From Pseudomonadota bacterium (GTDB lineage: Bacteria > Pseudomonadota > Alphaproteobacteria > Paracaedibacterales > JAKBAR01): DNA of 37,499 bases. Below, piece after piece: positions 26,944 through 35,299 of the stretch; within the stretch, counting starts at the first letter, position 1, and the number at the start of each line of letters is the position of its first letter. The notes beneath the pieces were generated by a model, which saw only the letters and a list, made by a program, of their open reading frames with translations, had not been told where the DNA came from and did not search any database. Position numbers and translations under genes: made by a program. Location of the stretch: positions 1 to 37,499 of the forward strand of contig JAKBAR010000008.1 of NCBI GenBank assembly GCA_021808925.1, given 5' to 3'.

Positions 26944-28062
26944 TTAATAGTAGTATCTTTGACCCTGCTGGGGAGCGGGCGCGCATTGTTGCTGATTTTG
27001 AACCATCGCAGGGTTTTGAGGTTGATACATCTGTGGTTGAGGATAGAGCTGTTGTTGCTGTGGGTAGTTTCCTTGATAGGAGGGAGCTTGTGGCGTTTGA
27101 TAACTATGATTCCCCTCATATCCACCATGCGGCAACTCCCGACGATACTCAACGGGCGGCTGATTTCCTGAAGAATACTCCTGAGGTTGAGGCATTTGCT
27201 GATGTGAATGTATTTGTGAAGGCATTGATGGGTGTGGAGGCGCTGGTGGTGCGTATCCCTGTGGCAAGGGATGTTGAGTTTGGGGGGGCAATTGATTTTG
27301 CCCTTGATAGGGACCATTTTGCGGGTTTTGCGGCGGCATAGGCGAAGAGGGTGGTTGTGCTACCTGACCTTGAAAAAATTTTTTAGCTTCTTGACGACTA
27401 TAGCGAGATGCTGCATAAATACCCCCTACGGCGTTTGTGTGCACACGATTTGCTGCATAATTTGCAAAAGGTTGAAGGGGTGCTGGAATTTTTGACTGCG
27501 CTATGCCAAGCGTACCTTCCACGCGGCTCACAACATTGGCTAAAAATTCATGCTGTTTTTCAGCAACCGCACGAGAAGCCACACGGGAAAGGTCGCTCCT
27601 CTCTCCATTCTTACTTTGAGGAGGCGCACTCTGACTTGCCTGAGCCCATGTTTGCGTGGGAGGCTTTGGACTTTCTGGAAATGTTTTATAGGCGACTAGA
27701 AAGCCTACAGCAAAGAAAAGAGCGCCCAGGAACATAAGCCCCATCATAAGACCGAAAATGGATAATTTATTCATTGCAAACCAAAATTCTTGAATGATCC
27801 AGTGGTTAATAAAAGGAATTTCCTTAAAAGACTTTAGAAAAGAATCACGCCATTTTTTTGATTGAACCTTTGGCGGTGATGAGGGATAGGGGTGAAAAAA
27901 TCCTGTCGTGCGTGCATCAATAACCTTCATATTTGTCAGGGACAAAGGTGCCGCAATCACAGAGGGGATCCCGCTCATTTTTTTGTGCAAAGGGCTTTTC
28001 GATTGACTTTTTAGAGAAGAGGGAGCGACAAAAGCGGCGTGATTTTTGTGTAGCACTTGCAT
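26944..28062 (-). CDS. Single-pass membrane protein with Pro/Gln-rich tail
   Basis: A 372-residue protein of unknown function. The N-terminal 90 residues are basic and probably cytoplasmic. One clear membrane segment spans about 98-124 (NKLSIFGLMMGLMFLGALFFAVGF). A helical central part (about 150-230, including SRAVAEKQHEFLANVVSRVEGTLGI) looks folded. From about 235 to the end it is low-complexity and dominated by Pro, Gln, Tyr, Asn and Ser (PQNPQNGPYQGQNQ type), ending QGQRYYY. The topology, basic N-terminus and long flexible tail recall cell-envelope linker proteins, but I recognise no domain. Antisense open frames over this region come from the repetitive codons. Confidence 0.75.
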   Translation of the reverse strand: MQVLHKNHAAFVAPSSLKSQSKSPLHKKMSGIPSVIAAPLSLTNMKVIDARTTGFFHPYPSSPPKVQSKKWRDSFLKSFKEIPFINHWIIQEFWFAMNKLSIFGLMMGLMFLGALFFAVGFLVAYKTFPESPKPPTQTWAQASQSAPPQSKNGERSDLSRVASRAVAEKQHEFLANVVSRVEGTLGIAQSKIPAPLQPFANYAANRVHTNAVGGIYAASRYSRQEAKKFFQGQVAQPPSSPMPPQNPQNGPYQGQNQLPPQTQHPLPQGYAPPAPPHPSMPSQIHSHQQMPQPQEYSSGNQPPVEYRRELPHGGYEGNHSYQTPQAPSYQGNYPQQQQLYPQPQMYQPQNPAMVQNQQQCAPAPQQGQRYYY

Positions 28063-28166
28063 CCGTCACCCTTTTTTAAAAAAAATTCTCTTTAACTTTA
28101 GACGATTTATAGCCGTTACACACGCTTATTTTTTTATAGTGTGAACCTATGATGTTTTTTTACTTC

Positions 28167-29153
28167 TCAAAAACCATGAACGCGAGTGGGACGGTTGAAA
28201 AGAGCCTCTATCACATGCTCAAGAGGAGCGCCGTCAATAACATCACTCACAGCTGTGCATAAAGGCATATCAATATCATACGCCTTTGCAAGCTTTAGAA
28301 TAGGAGAAAGACTATAGTAACCTTCACTGAGCGGATGTCCCTCACTCAGAATTTCTTCGATAGATTGCCCTTTTGCAAGCTTCATCCCGAGACTGAAATT
28401 ACGGGATTTAGGGCTTGAGCATGTTAGTGTTAAATCCCCCACACCTGCAGGGCCCAGAAAAGTTTCCAAACGTGCGCCAAGGGCCAGTCCAAGGCGCGTC
28501 ATCTCTGCAAGACCGCGCGCCATCAAGGCCGCCATTGCATTTTTTCCAAGCCCTCGCTCTTCAACGATGCCACATCCGATAGCTAATACATTTTTCACAA
28601 CGCCCGCAACCTCAATACCCGTATAATCCGTTGTCGGGTAAACACGAAAAGTTTTGTGCGCAAAAAGCTTGATAAGCTGAGGATTGTGGGTCGCAAGAGA
28701 CGCTGCTGCGGGTAAATTATCCACAAGCTCTATGGCAAAATTGGGGCCTGAAAGAAGCGAAAGAGGGTTTGGAAGAATATTTTTAACACTATCATAGGGA
28801 AACAACGGCAAGGGATCGTGATCAATAATGCCTTTGCTTGTTAAAATAACCGGAATGTCTTTAGGAATAAATGGCGTGAGAGCATGGATGCTTTCAGGCA
28901 AAAGCTGCGCAGGAATCGCAACGATGATCGCATCTGCATTTTTTAAAACAGCGGTTGATGTTGTCGCTGCTATATCGTGCGGTAAAGCAAGATTTTTAAA
29001 ATAATTTTTATTGGTATGATGGTGTGTTATTTCATCAGCCTGAGAAGCGTCTTTGACAAGAAATGTTACTTGATGATGTGCACGGTGACATGTAAGGGCA
29101 AGAGCTGTGCCAAAAGACCCTGCACCCACAACAATAATAGAATGTTTTTTCAT
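28167..29153 (-). CDS. gpsA: NAD(P)-dependent glycerol-3-phosphate dehydrogenase
   Basis: A 328-residue cytoplasmic enzyme that reduces dihydroxyacetone phosphate to sn-glycerol 3-phosphate, the backbone for phospholipids. The N-terminal Rossmann motif is VVGAGSFGTALAL (8-20). SGPNFAIEL is the usual substrate-region block. The catalytic Lys lies in AGVVKNVLAIG. GPAGVGDLTLTCSSPKSRNF is the C-terminal domain signature. The length is normal. It follows the Fe-S protein on the same strand with a gap of about 100 bases, which may mark a small glycerol-phosphate-related neighbourhood. Confidence 0.96.
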   Translation of the reverse strand: MKKHSIIVVGAGSFGTALALTCHRAHHQVTFLVKDASQADEITHHHTNKNYFKNLALPHDIAATTSTAVLKNADAIIVAIPAQLLPESIHALTPFIPKDIPVILTSKGIIDHDPLPLFPYDSVKNILPNPLSLLSGPNFAIELVDNLPAAASLATHNPQLIKLFAHKTFRVYPTTDYTGIEVAGVVKNVLAIGCGIVEERGLGKNAMAALMARGLAEMTRLGLALGARLETFLGPAGVGDLTLTCSSPKSRNFSLGMKLAKGQSIEEILSEGHPLSEGYYSLSPILKLAKAYDIDMPLCTAVSDVIDGAPLEHVIEALFNRPTRVHGF

Positions 29154-29257
29154 TTTTAGGTCTCAAGTCCTTTTAAGCAGTACAGGGATTAAATCGTCGC
29201 CATTATCGATGATAAAAAACAAAAAGCGCAACAACTCATTTTAGAATTTTACTCAAA

Positions 29258-30625
29258 CTATAATGTGGTAAGACCACACGCATAGGCAAAAATCTCAAGA
29301 GGATGAGCATGATGAAATAGGCTTTTTTGATGAGCATCAGAGGAAGAGACGTCGACGATTTGCACCTCCATCCCCTGACGAATATGCTGTGCCGCAAGAG
29401 GGCATTCGGATGCTATATATTTATTCTGATGATGGATAGCCTGTTTAAAAACAGGTGTTCCTACATAGAGAGCTGTATCAAAATTTTCCTTCATCATTCC
29501 CCAAGAGCCGCCATGGCCCGAACAGCGCTCAATAATATTCACAATCGTATCAGGAATAAAACGCAGGAGCTCCGCTGCTTTTGCGCCTATGTTTTGAGCA
29601 CGGCTGTGGCAAGCCAAATGCAACGTCACATGATCGCCAAGAGGATGAGGTTTTTCGGGGAATCCCTTTTTCTTAATCAGTTGAACCAAATACTCACTGA
29701 CATCCATCGTATGTTTTGCAAGGCGCTGAATATTGTTTTGTTGTGGCAAAAGCAAGGGCCATTCTTGTTTGAGCATTAGCGTGCACGAGGGGAAAAGACC
29801 AAGAATCTTATACCCTTTATCAATCCACGGGGCAAAAATATCCGCAATATGCTCGGCTGTTTTCGCAACCTTCGAAAGATTTCCTTGCTCAAGCAAAGGC
29901 ATTCCACAGCATCCAGGATAAAGAACCTCTGTCTCCACACCATGATGCTTAAGAAGCTTAAGTGCAGCTTCAGCAACGGATGTTTGATGGTAGTTGCCAT
30001 AGCATGTGGCATAAAGAACGACTTTTTCGCCAAAACCAGGGGCTTTTTCATTCGCAGGGATAGAGTTTTTCAGCGATTTTGCCACAAAGGTTTCTTTTTC
30101 AAATTTAGGCACAAAAGCCCTTTTGTCGATACCTGTTACTTTTTCAATCATGGGGCGTGTGAGCGTATTTTTTTCATCAAGTGCCCAATTGACAAGAGGT
30201 GCAAAAGGCTTCGCTAGGCTTGCATTTCTGTCCATCTTCACGATTTCTTTTTGCACAAAGGGTGTGCTTTTTTTCTGCTGCTCGACGGCCCGATAGCGCA
30301 GCATTAGATGGGGAAAATCAATATTAAACGGGTGAGGAGGAACATAAGGACATTTGTTCACAAAACACATATCGCACAAGGTGCACGCCTCAACAACAGG
30401 TTTAAAATCCTCACTTTTTACAGAATCAAGCTCACCTGTAGGGCTGTTATCGACAAGATCAAACAGCCGTGGAAAGCTGTCACATAAGTTAAAACAGCGC
30501 CGACACCCATGGCAAACATCAAAAACACGGCGCATTTCCTCATCAAGGGTCTGTTCATCATAAAATGCAGGATCCTCCCACTCGATGGGGTGACGTGTTG
30601 GTGCATCTTTATCTTTTATTGTCAT
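29258..30625 (-). CDS. Fe-S oxidoreductase subunit, GlpC/HdrB-like
   Basis: A 455-residue protein with two N-terminal 4Fe-4S motifs: C38, C41, C44, C48 (CHGCRRCFNLC) and C81, C84, C87, C92 (CTLCDMCFVNKC). A CCG-type region follows, with one full CCG motif (PGCCGMPLLEQG) and a second in which the Cys pair is CS (ERCSGHGGSWGM). This is the layout of GlpC, GlcF and HdrB-like electron-transfer subunits at the membrane. The N-terminal HPIEWEDPAFYDE segment is that of the alphaproteobacterial subgroup often encoded near rubrerythrin and a DUF3501 gene; neither is present here. Being next to gpsA makes a GlpC-type role possible, but glpA is absent. The partner dehydrogenase cannot be named. Confidence 0.82.
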   Translation of the reverse strand: MTIKDKDAPTRHPIEWEDPAFYDEQTLDEEMRRVFDVCHGCRRCFNLCDSFPRLFDLVDNSPTGELDSVKSEDFKPVVEACTLCDMCFVNKCPYVPPHPFNIDFPHLMLRYRAVEQQKKSTPFVQKEIVKMDRNASLAKPFAPLVNWALDEKNTLTRPMIEKVTGIDKRAFVPKFEKETFVAKSLKNSIPANEKAPGFGEKVVLYATCYGNYHQTSVAEAALKLLKHHGVETEVLYPGCCGMPLLEQGNLSKVAKTAEHIADIFAPWIDKGYKILGLFPSCTLMLKQEWPLLLPQQNNIQRLAKHTMDVSEYLVQLIKKKGFPEKPHPLGDHVTLHLACHSRAQNIGAKAAELLRFIPDTIVNIIERCSGHGGSWGMMKENFDTALYVGTPVFKQAIHHQNKYIASECPLAAQHIRQGMEVQIVDVSSSDAHQKSLFHHAHPLEIFAYACGLTTL

Positions 30626-30815
30626 GGACGCATTATTTTTTTTATTAGTTTACAACCGAGTTTAACGCAAAAGCCTTTGCCTGCCTATGATAAAACACCC
30701 AAGGCTTGCGGAAACAATTTTTTTTATAAAAAAATTACTAAAATAATATTGAAATTTAAGTAAATAATTATACTTTTTCCTCCGTAAGGTGAAAACTCAA
30801 GTGGAGGATACGGCC
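30626..30815. other. Divergent intergenic region upstream of the adhesin gene
   Basis: This AT-rich stretch separates the leftward Fe-S gene from the adhesin gene. It contains an inverted repeat (AAGCCTT at 30671-30677 with AAGGCTT at 30701-30707) of unknown role, and several TTGAAA/TATACT-like words that do not give a good promoter spacing. GGAGG at 30803-30807, 8 bases before the ATG at 30816, is a strong ribosome binding site and decides the adhesin start over the GTG at 30789. Confidence 0.45.
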
Positions 30816-33800
30816 ATGGCTATTATTAATGAAACCACAAATAACAATACCCTTAACGATACCGGAACGGGTGATATCATCAGTGATTCTGGTAATAATA
30901 ACATTGATAATCTTGAAGGAAGACTGCAAAGAGACTATGTCACAGGAAGCAATGAAACAGTCAATGTTTCTGGACTCCTTAATTCTGTTAACTTCAGAGG
31001 CGGCACACCAGGTTCAACAGATTTACTAAATCTTATAGGTTCTGCCACAGCTGCTATGATTACATCAACGGGTACCGATCAATCTGCCCTTGATCTTACT
31101 CTAAGTCAGTCGGGAACATCTACTGTCAGCTTACTCGATAGTCAAAGTGACACCCTCACGATAAAGAGTGGATTTAACAATGTCGTGGTTGGCAGTGGTA
31201 ATGATACATTTGTCATCAATGGCGGATCGAATAGCGTTACTGAAGGCAATGGTGCCGATTCGACCAGTATCTCAGGTGGAAGCAATAGTGTAACGCTGGG
31301 AAATGGTGTTAATGAAGTGACACTCTCGGGTGGAACAACCAACCTCAACGCAAGGGCGAGTGCTGAAGGCACAACTATTTATGACAATGGCGGTATTAAT
31401 ACCATTACAGGTAATGCTAATGAGGCGGTTGTTTTCAATGGCTCTCGTTTGAGCTACCTCGTTCAAATTGTCAGTGGAACCGCTGGAAGTGCAACTGCAA
31501 ACTATGAAATTACAGATCTTTCTCATCCCGGCGTCCGTACTTATCTGTCGGGTAATGAAAATCTTTATTGGGGAGGCACAACAGCGGCCGGTCCATATCA
31601 AGGGGAATCTCTTGCAACAGCTATCACAGATAGCCATACAACATTTTCAGGAGATATCGGTGATAAGTCTGTGACAGACGTAGCTGTTACCTATAGTTTA
31701 GCAGGGGCGGAGCAATTTGCGCCAAATCCAATGGTCTCTGGTCAGATAACTGTTTCAGACGCCATTAATCCAACAGAGGCACAGATGGTAGCAGGCGCCT
31801 ATAGTGGCACTTACGGAGCACTCACACTAGCAGCAAATGGTGCCTATCAGTATGTTCTTAACGATCAAAATACTGCTGTTAAGGCACTGCTTACAGGGCA
31901 ATATCTGACAGACACAATTACAGTCCATAGTGCAGATGGTACAGCACTGAATATCCTGATTACAGTGAATGGTACAAATGACCCCGCTGAAATTTTTCTT
32001 GCTAATGGTGATCATGATTCAGCAGTACTTTCTCAACCAAACTATGTTTGGGGCCTTCTCCCTAATTTAACTCCTGGATGGATTGCACAAAGCACTCCCT
32101 CGACGTCTGCTCATATCACAGTTTTTGATCCTGATTTAAATCAGTCTGCTTTTCAAGCAGAGACTAATGTTGCAGGAGCATATGGTACATTTTCGATCGA
32201 TGCGAGTGGTAATTGGTCCTATACAGAAAATGTTACTAGTAGTGCTGTTATGAGTATTCCTAATGGCACAACTGTAACCGATAGCTTCCAAGTGCTTTCT
32301 CTGGATGGCTCGGCAAGTCATACGATCAGCATAAATGTTACAGGTATTCAACAACCCATTCAGTCATCTTTCGTACCTGTTCAGTCATCTTTCGTACCTG
32401 CAGCTGCTAATCTTGATATTGCTCAACATGCTGCAGGCACACCTATTGTTGTTGGTGAACTCACAGCTGTATCACCTAATTATACGCCTCAGGCAAGTGA
32501 TTTTCAGTTATCGGATGCGAATTTTCAGATTGTTGCAGACCCCCTTCATCCAGGACAATTTTTGGTTGAAACCAATGCTACATTTGATTTTATTAATGAT
32601 CCAAATCTGCAGATTCTCGCACCGGGTGTTTTACAAGAAGATTTTTCTGTTTCATCAACGGTTCCAGGATCAAATGCCGTCAATGTCGCGCTTGCAGTGA
32701 ACCCAGAAGCCTTTTTTACACATAGCAATGGAACAGAGGCCATTGATGCAAGTAATATGGCGATTGATTCGAATTCGCCTGATCCACTTGTTGCACAGGC
32801 TTTGGGTTACTATGACCAAAGTAGTCTCTACAATACACTGGATTCCAATAACATCATTACCCTCAATGAGTCATTCTATGGCTATGCAGGCACAGATAAT
32901 CCTCTAGCACAGGATTTACAATTGGGTAGTGGTGAGGACACAGTCAATTTTGATGCGGGTACGAATACTGTGATTGCCGGAAGTAACAACGATACTTACA
33001 ATCTTAATGACAGCGGTAATACAATCGACATAAATGACACTTCCAGCGGTACAATCCAAACAGCTGTGGATACAGCAGGTGGCAATGCTTTTAATATTAT
33101 GACTGCTGCATCTGCAGTTCTGTCAGGCATGGATCTAGAATTAACAAACACAGGCTCTGCTGCTGATGATCTAAACCTCAGTGGAACAATGACAGGTAAT
33201 ACAATTCATGTCACTGATAGTGCCAATGCAGACAATCTCACTTTCATAGCTGCAACGGCTTCGGGTGATACAATCACTATGGGCACAGGTGGAAGTCAGG
33301 TTATGGTCGAAGCCAACAGCTCACTGTCCTCTGAAAGTTTATATCTTTCAGGTGGAGCAAATACATTAGAAGTTGATTCTTCTAGTGTATTCACCGGAAA
33401 CTATGTTGAGCTTCAAAGCCCAGCCCCTGCTCCTGCTTCACTCAGTGTAACATTTGATGCGGCAAGCAGTGATGGTGGTTCCAACCAATTTTTAATGCAA
33501 GGACAAAGTGCTGAGAGTCTCACTCTTACGAATGCTTCATACGATTTTGTCTATATGGATAACGCCGCAGCTGCGTCTGCTACGCTCAACAATTCTGCCA
33601 ATAACTATATCGAGACAGATGGCTCAGGCGTTGATACTGTAAACCTTAACGGATCAACATCAGATCAAATCTATTCCTTTGGTTACCCATCGCAGGTTGT
33701 TCTCAACCTTTCTGGTGTAGTATCAGGACTTTCTGCTGGTCTCTCGCAAGACGCAAGTGGTGACAATGTTAATTACATTGCTGCAACGGCTTCGGGTGAT

Positions 33801-35228
33801 ACACTGCTTCTTGGCAGTGGTGATAACACTGTTTCTGTTGAAAACTCAAGCACTCTCAATCTTGAGACCATGAACTTTAGCGATGGTAGTAACAACCTTA
33901 ATGTCGATAGTTCAAGTACAATGGCTGGCGCTACAATTAATCTCGGAAGCAACAACGGAAACTCATCTCTAACGGTTGACTTTGCAGCCCTTAGTTCTGA
34001 TGGAGGATCTAACACTTTCTCCCTTAACGGGTCACAGGATGAGAGCCTTTCTCTTATCAATGCATCGAATGATCAAGTCTCTATCCTTGATGGTGGCAAC
34101 GATTCTATTTCGATGTCAAATACAAGCGGTGACTCTATCACTGTTCTTGGAAGTGGTAGCGAGACAATGACTTTCGATAATTCCTCAGGGGATTCGGTTC
34201 TCTCATTGGCAAGTGGCGGTGAAAATATTACGCTGAGTGGTAATATTTCTTCAGATATTATCAATACATCAAATGATGCAACGGCTGGCAATCACATTAA
34301 TTACATCGCTGCAACAGCCTCGGGTGATACAATCAGTCTTGGTGATGGTAATGGCGACAGTGTAACCATTAGCAATACAACGCCAGGTGTGACAACAGAC
34401 TTTAGCGCTGTAACAGGCGAGACCTTTAACTTCGGTGCGGGTACTGGTGATTCGCTCACCGTTGTTGCAGATGGCCCTGGAAATAGTGGATCCTATCTCT
34501 ATGACTCTACCATTAATATCGCTGCAGATGGTGCAGTCGGCAGCAATTCAAGTTTCACCTATAATGCTCAAGATATCTTTGGAGATGGTGGCTGGAATAA
34601 CGGTACAAATACGTTTAATCTCGATGGTGCAGGTAATGTCACGTCAGACTTTACCCACGTATTTGGAGATACGATCAACGTAAATAATACAGGCGGTCTC
34701 ACATCAATTAGTATAACAGACGCCAATGTCTTTAATTTTAATTATAATAATGACATTAATATCAATGTGTCGAATAACCAAACAACGCTGAATGAGGATA
34801 TCGGTGGACATATGATTAATATCGTAGGGCAGAGCAACGATACTTTTATTCTGAATAATGCTGGAAATTCTGCAGACACGGTTAATATGTCAGGCACTTA
34901 TTTTAATAACACAGTCGCGATTAATGAGGCCGCAAATGCCACGCCTGCAAACAGCGACACCATACTCAACTTGACTAACTTCTTCAATGGCGATCCTGCA
35001 AATACAGTCGAACTTACCAATCTTGGTGATCACTCTGGCAACCCAATAGACATGCTAACGCTAGAAGGAATGACAAATGTTAGTGACAAGGCTGGACACG
35101 CTGTTCTTAACATTGCTTCTGGTCCAGAGGCTGGTGCAGCTGTTGAATTTACAACTGTAGCTTACAACGGCAGCAGTATCTCTGATTACGCAACAACAAT
35201 TGAGGCACACCTCAAAGCATTTGCTTAA
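30816..35228 (+). CDS. Large repetitive VCBS/RTX-like adhesin
   Basis: A 1470-residue acidic protein with very few Lys and no Cys, rich in Asn, Asp, Ser, Thr and Gly. It has no Sec signal peptide, which fits type I secretion with a C-terminal signal. Early on (about 110-180) it has degenerate RTX-like turns (GSGNDTFVINGGSNSV) and the FNGSRLSYLVQI strand common in such proteins. Two VCBS repeats follow at about 308-388 and 432-509. From about 811 there are three diverged units of 176-177 residues, each opening with IAATASGDT. The tail ends DYATTIEAHLKAFA. I infer a secreted surface adhesin that binds Ca through Asp/Asn turns. No type I transporter genes are adjacent. The start at 30816 has a GGAGG ribosome binding site. 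Confidence 0.82.
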   Translation: MAIINETTNNNTLNDTGTGDIISDSGNNNIDNLEGRLQRDYVTGSNETVNVSGLLNSVNFRGGTPGSTDLLNLIGSATAAMITSTGTDQSALDLTLSQSGTSTVSLLDSQSDTLTIKSGFNNVVVGSGNDTFVINGGSNSVTEGNGADSTSISGGSNSVTLGNGVNEVTLSGGTTNLNARASAEGTTIYDNGGINTITGNANEAVVFNGSRLSYLVQIVSGTAGSATANYEITDLSHPGVRTYLSGNENLYWGGTTAAGPYQGESLATAITDSHTTFSGDIGDKSVTDVAVTYSLAGAEQFAPNPMVSGQITVSDAINPTEAQMVAGAYSGTYGALTLAANGAYQYVLNDQNTAVKALLTGQYLTDTITVHSADGTALNILITVNGTNDPAEIFLANGDHDSAVLSQPNYVWGLLPNLTPGWIAQSTPSTSAHITVFDPDLNQSAFQAETNVAGAYGTFSIDASGNWSYTENVTSSAVMSIPNGTTVTDSFQVLSLDGSASHTISINVTGIQQPIQSSFVPVQSSFVPAAANLDIAQHAAGTPIVVGELTAVSPNYTPQASDFQLSDANFQIVADPLHPGQFLVETNATFDFINDPNLQILAPGVLQEDFSVSSTVPGSNAVNVALAVNPEAFFTHSNGTEAIDASNMAIDSNSPDPLVAQALGYYDQSSLYNTLDSNNIITLNESFYGYAGTDNPLAQDLQLGSGEDTVNFDAGTNTVIAGSNNDTYNLNDSGNTIDINDTSSGTIQTAVDTAGGNAFNIMTAASAVLSGMDLELTNTGSAADDLNLSGTMTGNTIHVTDSANADNLTFIAATASGDTITMGTGGSQVMVEANSSLSSESLYLSGGANTLEVDSSSVFTGNYVELQSPAPAPASLSVTFDAASSDGGSNQFLMQGQSAESLTLTNASYDFVYMDNAAAASATLNNSANNYIETDGSGVDTVNLNGSTSDQIYSFGYPSQVVLNLSGVVSGLSAGLSQDASGDNVNYIAATASGDTLLLGSGDNTVSVENSSTLNLETMNFSDGSNNLNVDSSSTMAGATINLGSNNGNSSLTVDFAALSSDGGSNTFSLNGSQDESLSLINASNDQVSILDGGNDSISMSNTSGDSITVLGSGSETMTFDNSSGDSVLSLASGGENITLSGNISSDIINTSNDATAGNHINYIAATASGDTISLGDGNGDSVTISNTTPGVTTDFSAVTGETFNFGAGTGDSLTVVADGPGNSGSYLYDSTINIAADGAVGSNSSFTYNAQDIFGDGGWNNGTNTFNLDGAGNVTSDFTHVFGDTINVNNTGGLTSISITDANVFNFNYNNDININVSNNQTTLNEDIGGHMINIVGQSNDTFILNNAGNSADTVNMSGTYFNNTVAINEAANATPANSDTILNLTNFFNGDPANTVELTNLGDHSGNPIDMLTLEGMTNVSDKAGHAVLNIASGPEAGAAVEFTTVAYNGSSISDYATTIEAHLKAFA
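32359..32400 (+). repeat. Perfect 21-bp tandem duplication in the adhesin gene
   Basis: Two identical 21-base units lie head to tail (32359-32379 and 32380-32400), beginning ttcagtcatc. They add seven residues in frame, giving the QSSFVPVQSSFVP segment after the second VCBS repeat. Identity at every base points to a recent slippage or duplication. Confidence 0.95.
33249..34836 (+). repeat. Three long diverged repeats in the adhesin gene
   Basis: A 24-base anchor beginning gctgcaac occurs at 33249-33272 and 33780-33803 as identical copies, and at 34308-34331 with two changes. The spacings of 531 and 528 bases equal 177 and 176 codons. In the first two units, later segments also match (for example VTFDAASSDGGSNQF and VDFAALSSDGGSNTF). 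The third unit drifts after about 60 residues. The end of the third unit is approximate. Confidence 0.8.
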
Positions 35229-35260
35229 TCAAAAACTCTTACTTTATCTTCTTATTCTCT

Positions 35261-35285
35261 GGCCCCTGTCGAAGGGGCCTTTTTA
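35261..35285 (+). terminator. Terminator between the two surface-protein genes
   Basis: A 6-bp GC stem (ggcccc at 35261-35266 with ggggcc at 35274-35279) around a 7-base loop is followed by a run of T. It is 32 bases after the adhesin stop and 15 bases before the end of the convergent autotransporter gene. The A run on the other side is weak, so it mainly serves the plus strand. Confidence 0.82.
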
Positions 35286-35299
35286 TATGCTTTTACTGA

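Noticed and set aside
26934-27737. Plus-strand open frames of 135 and 109 codons opposite the Pro/Gln-rich membrane protein
   Set aside because: They mirror the low-complexity codons of the minus-strand gene. They have no ribosome binding site and no recognisable domain.
29258-30625. Firm naming of the Fe-S protein as GlpC
   Set aside because: No glpA or glpB is present, and the N-terminal region resembles a different alphaproteobacterial subgroup. Being next to gpsA is not enough.
30671-30707. AAGCCTT/AAGGCTT inverted repeat as a regulator site or terminator
   Set aside because: The arms are only 7 bp with a 23-base loop, and the T run comes 10 bases later. No position relative to a clear promoter supports an operator.
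31142-34291. Several minus-strand frames of 60-121 codons inside the adhesin gene
   Set aside because: They lie opposite a strongly supported 1470-codon gene and follow its repeats.
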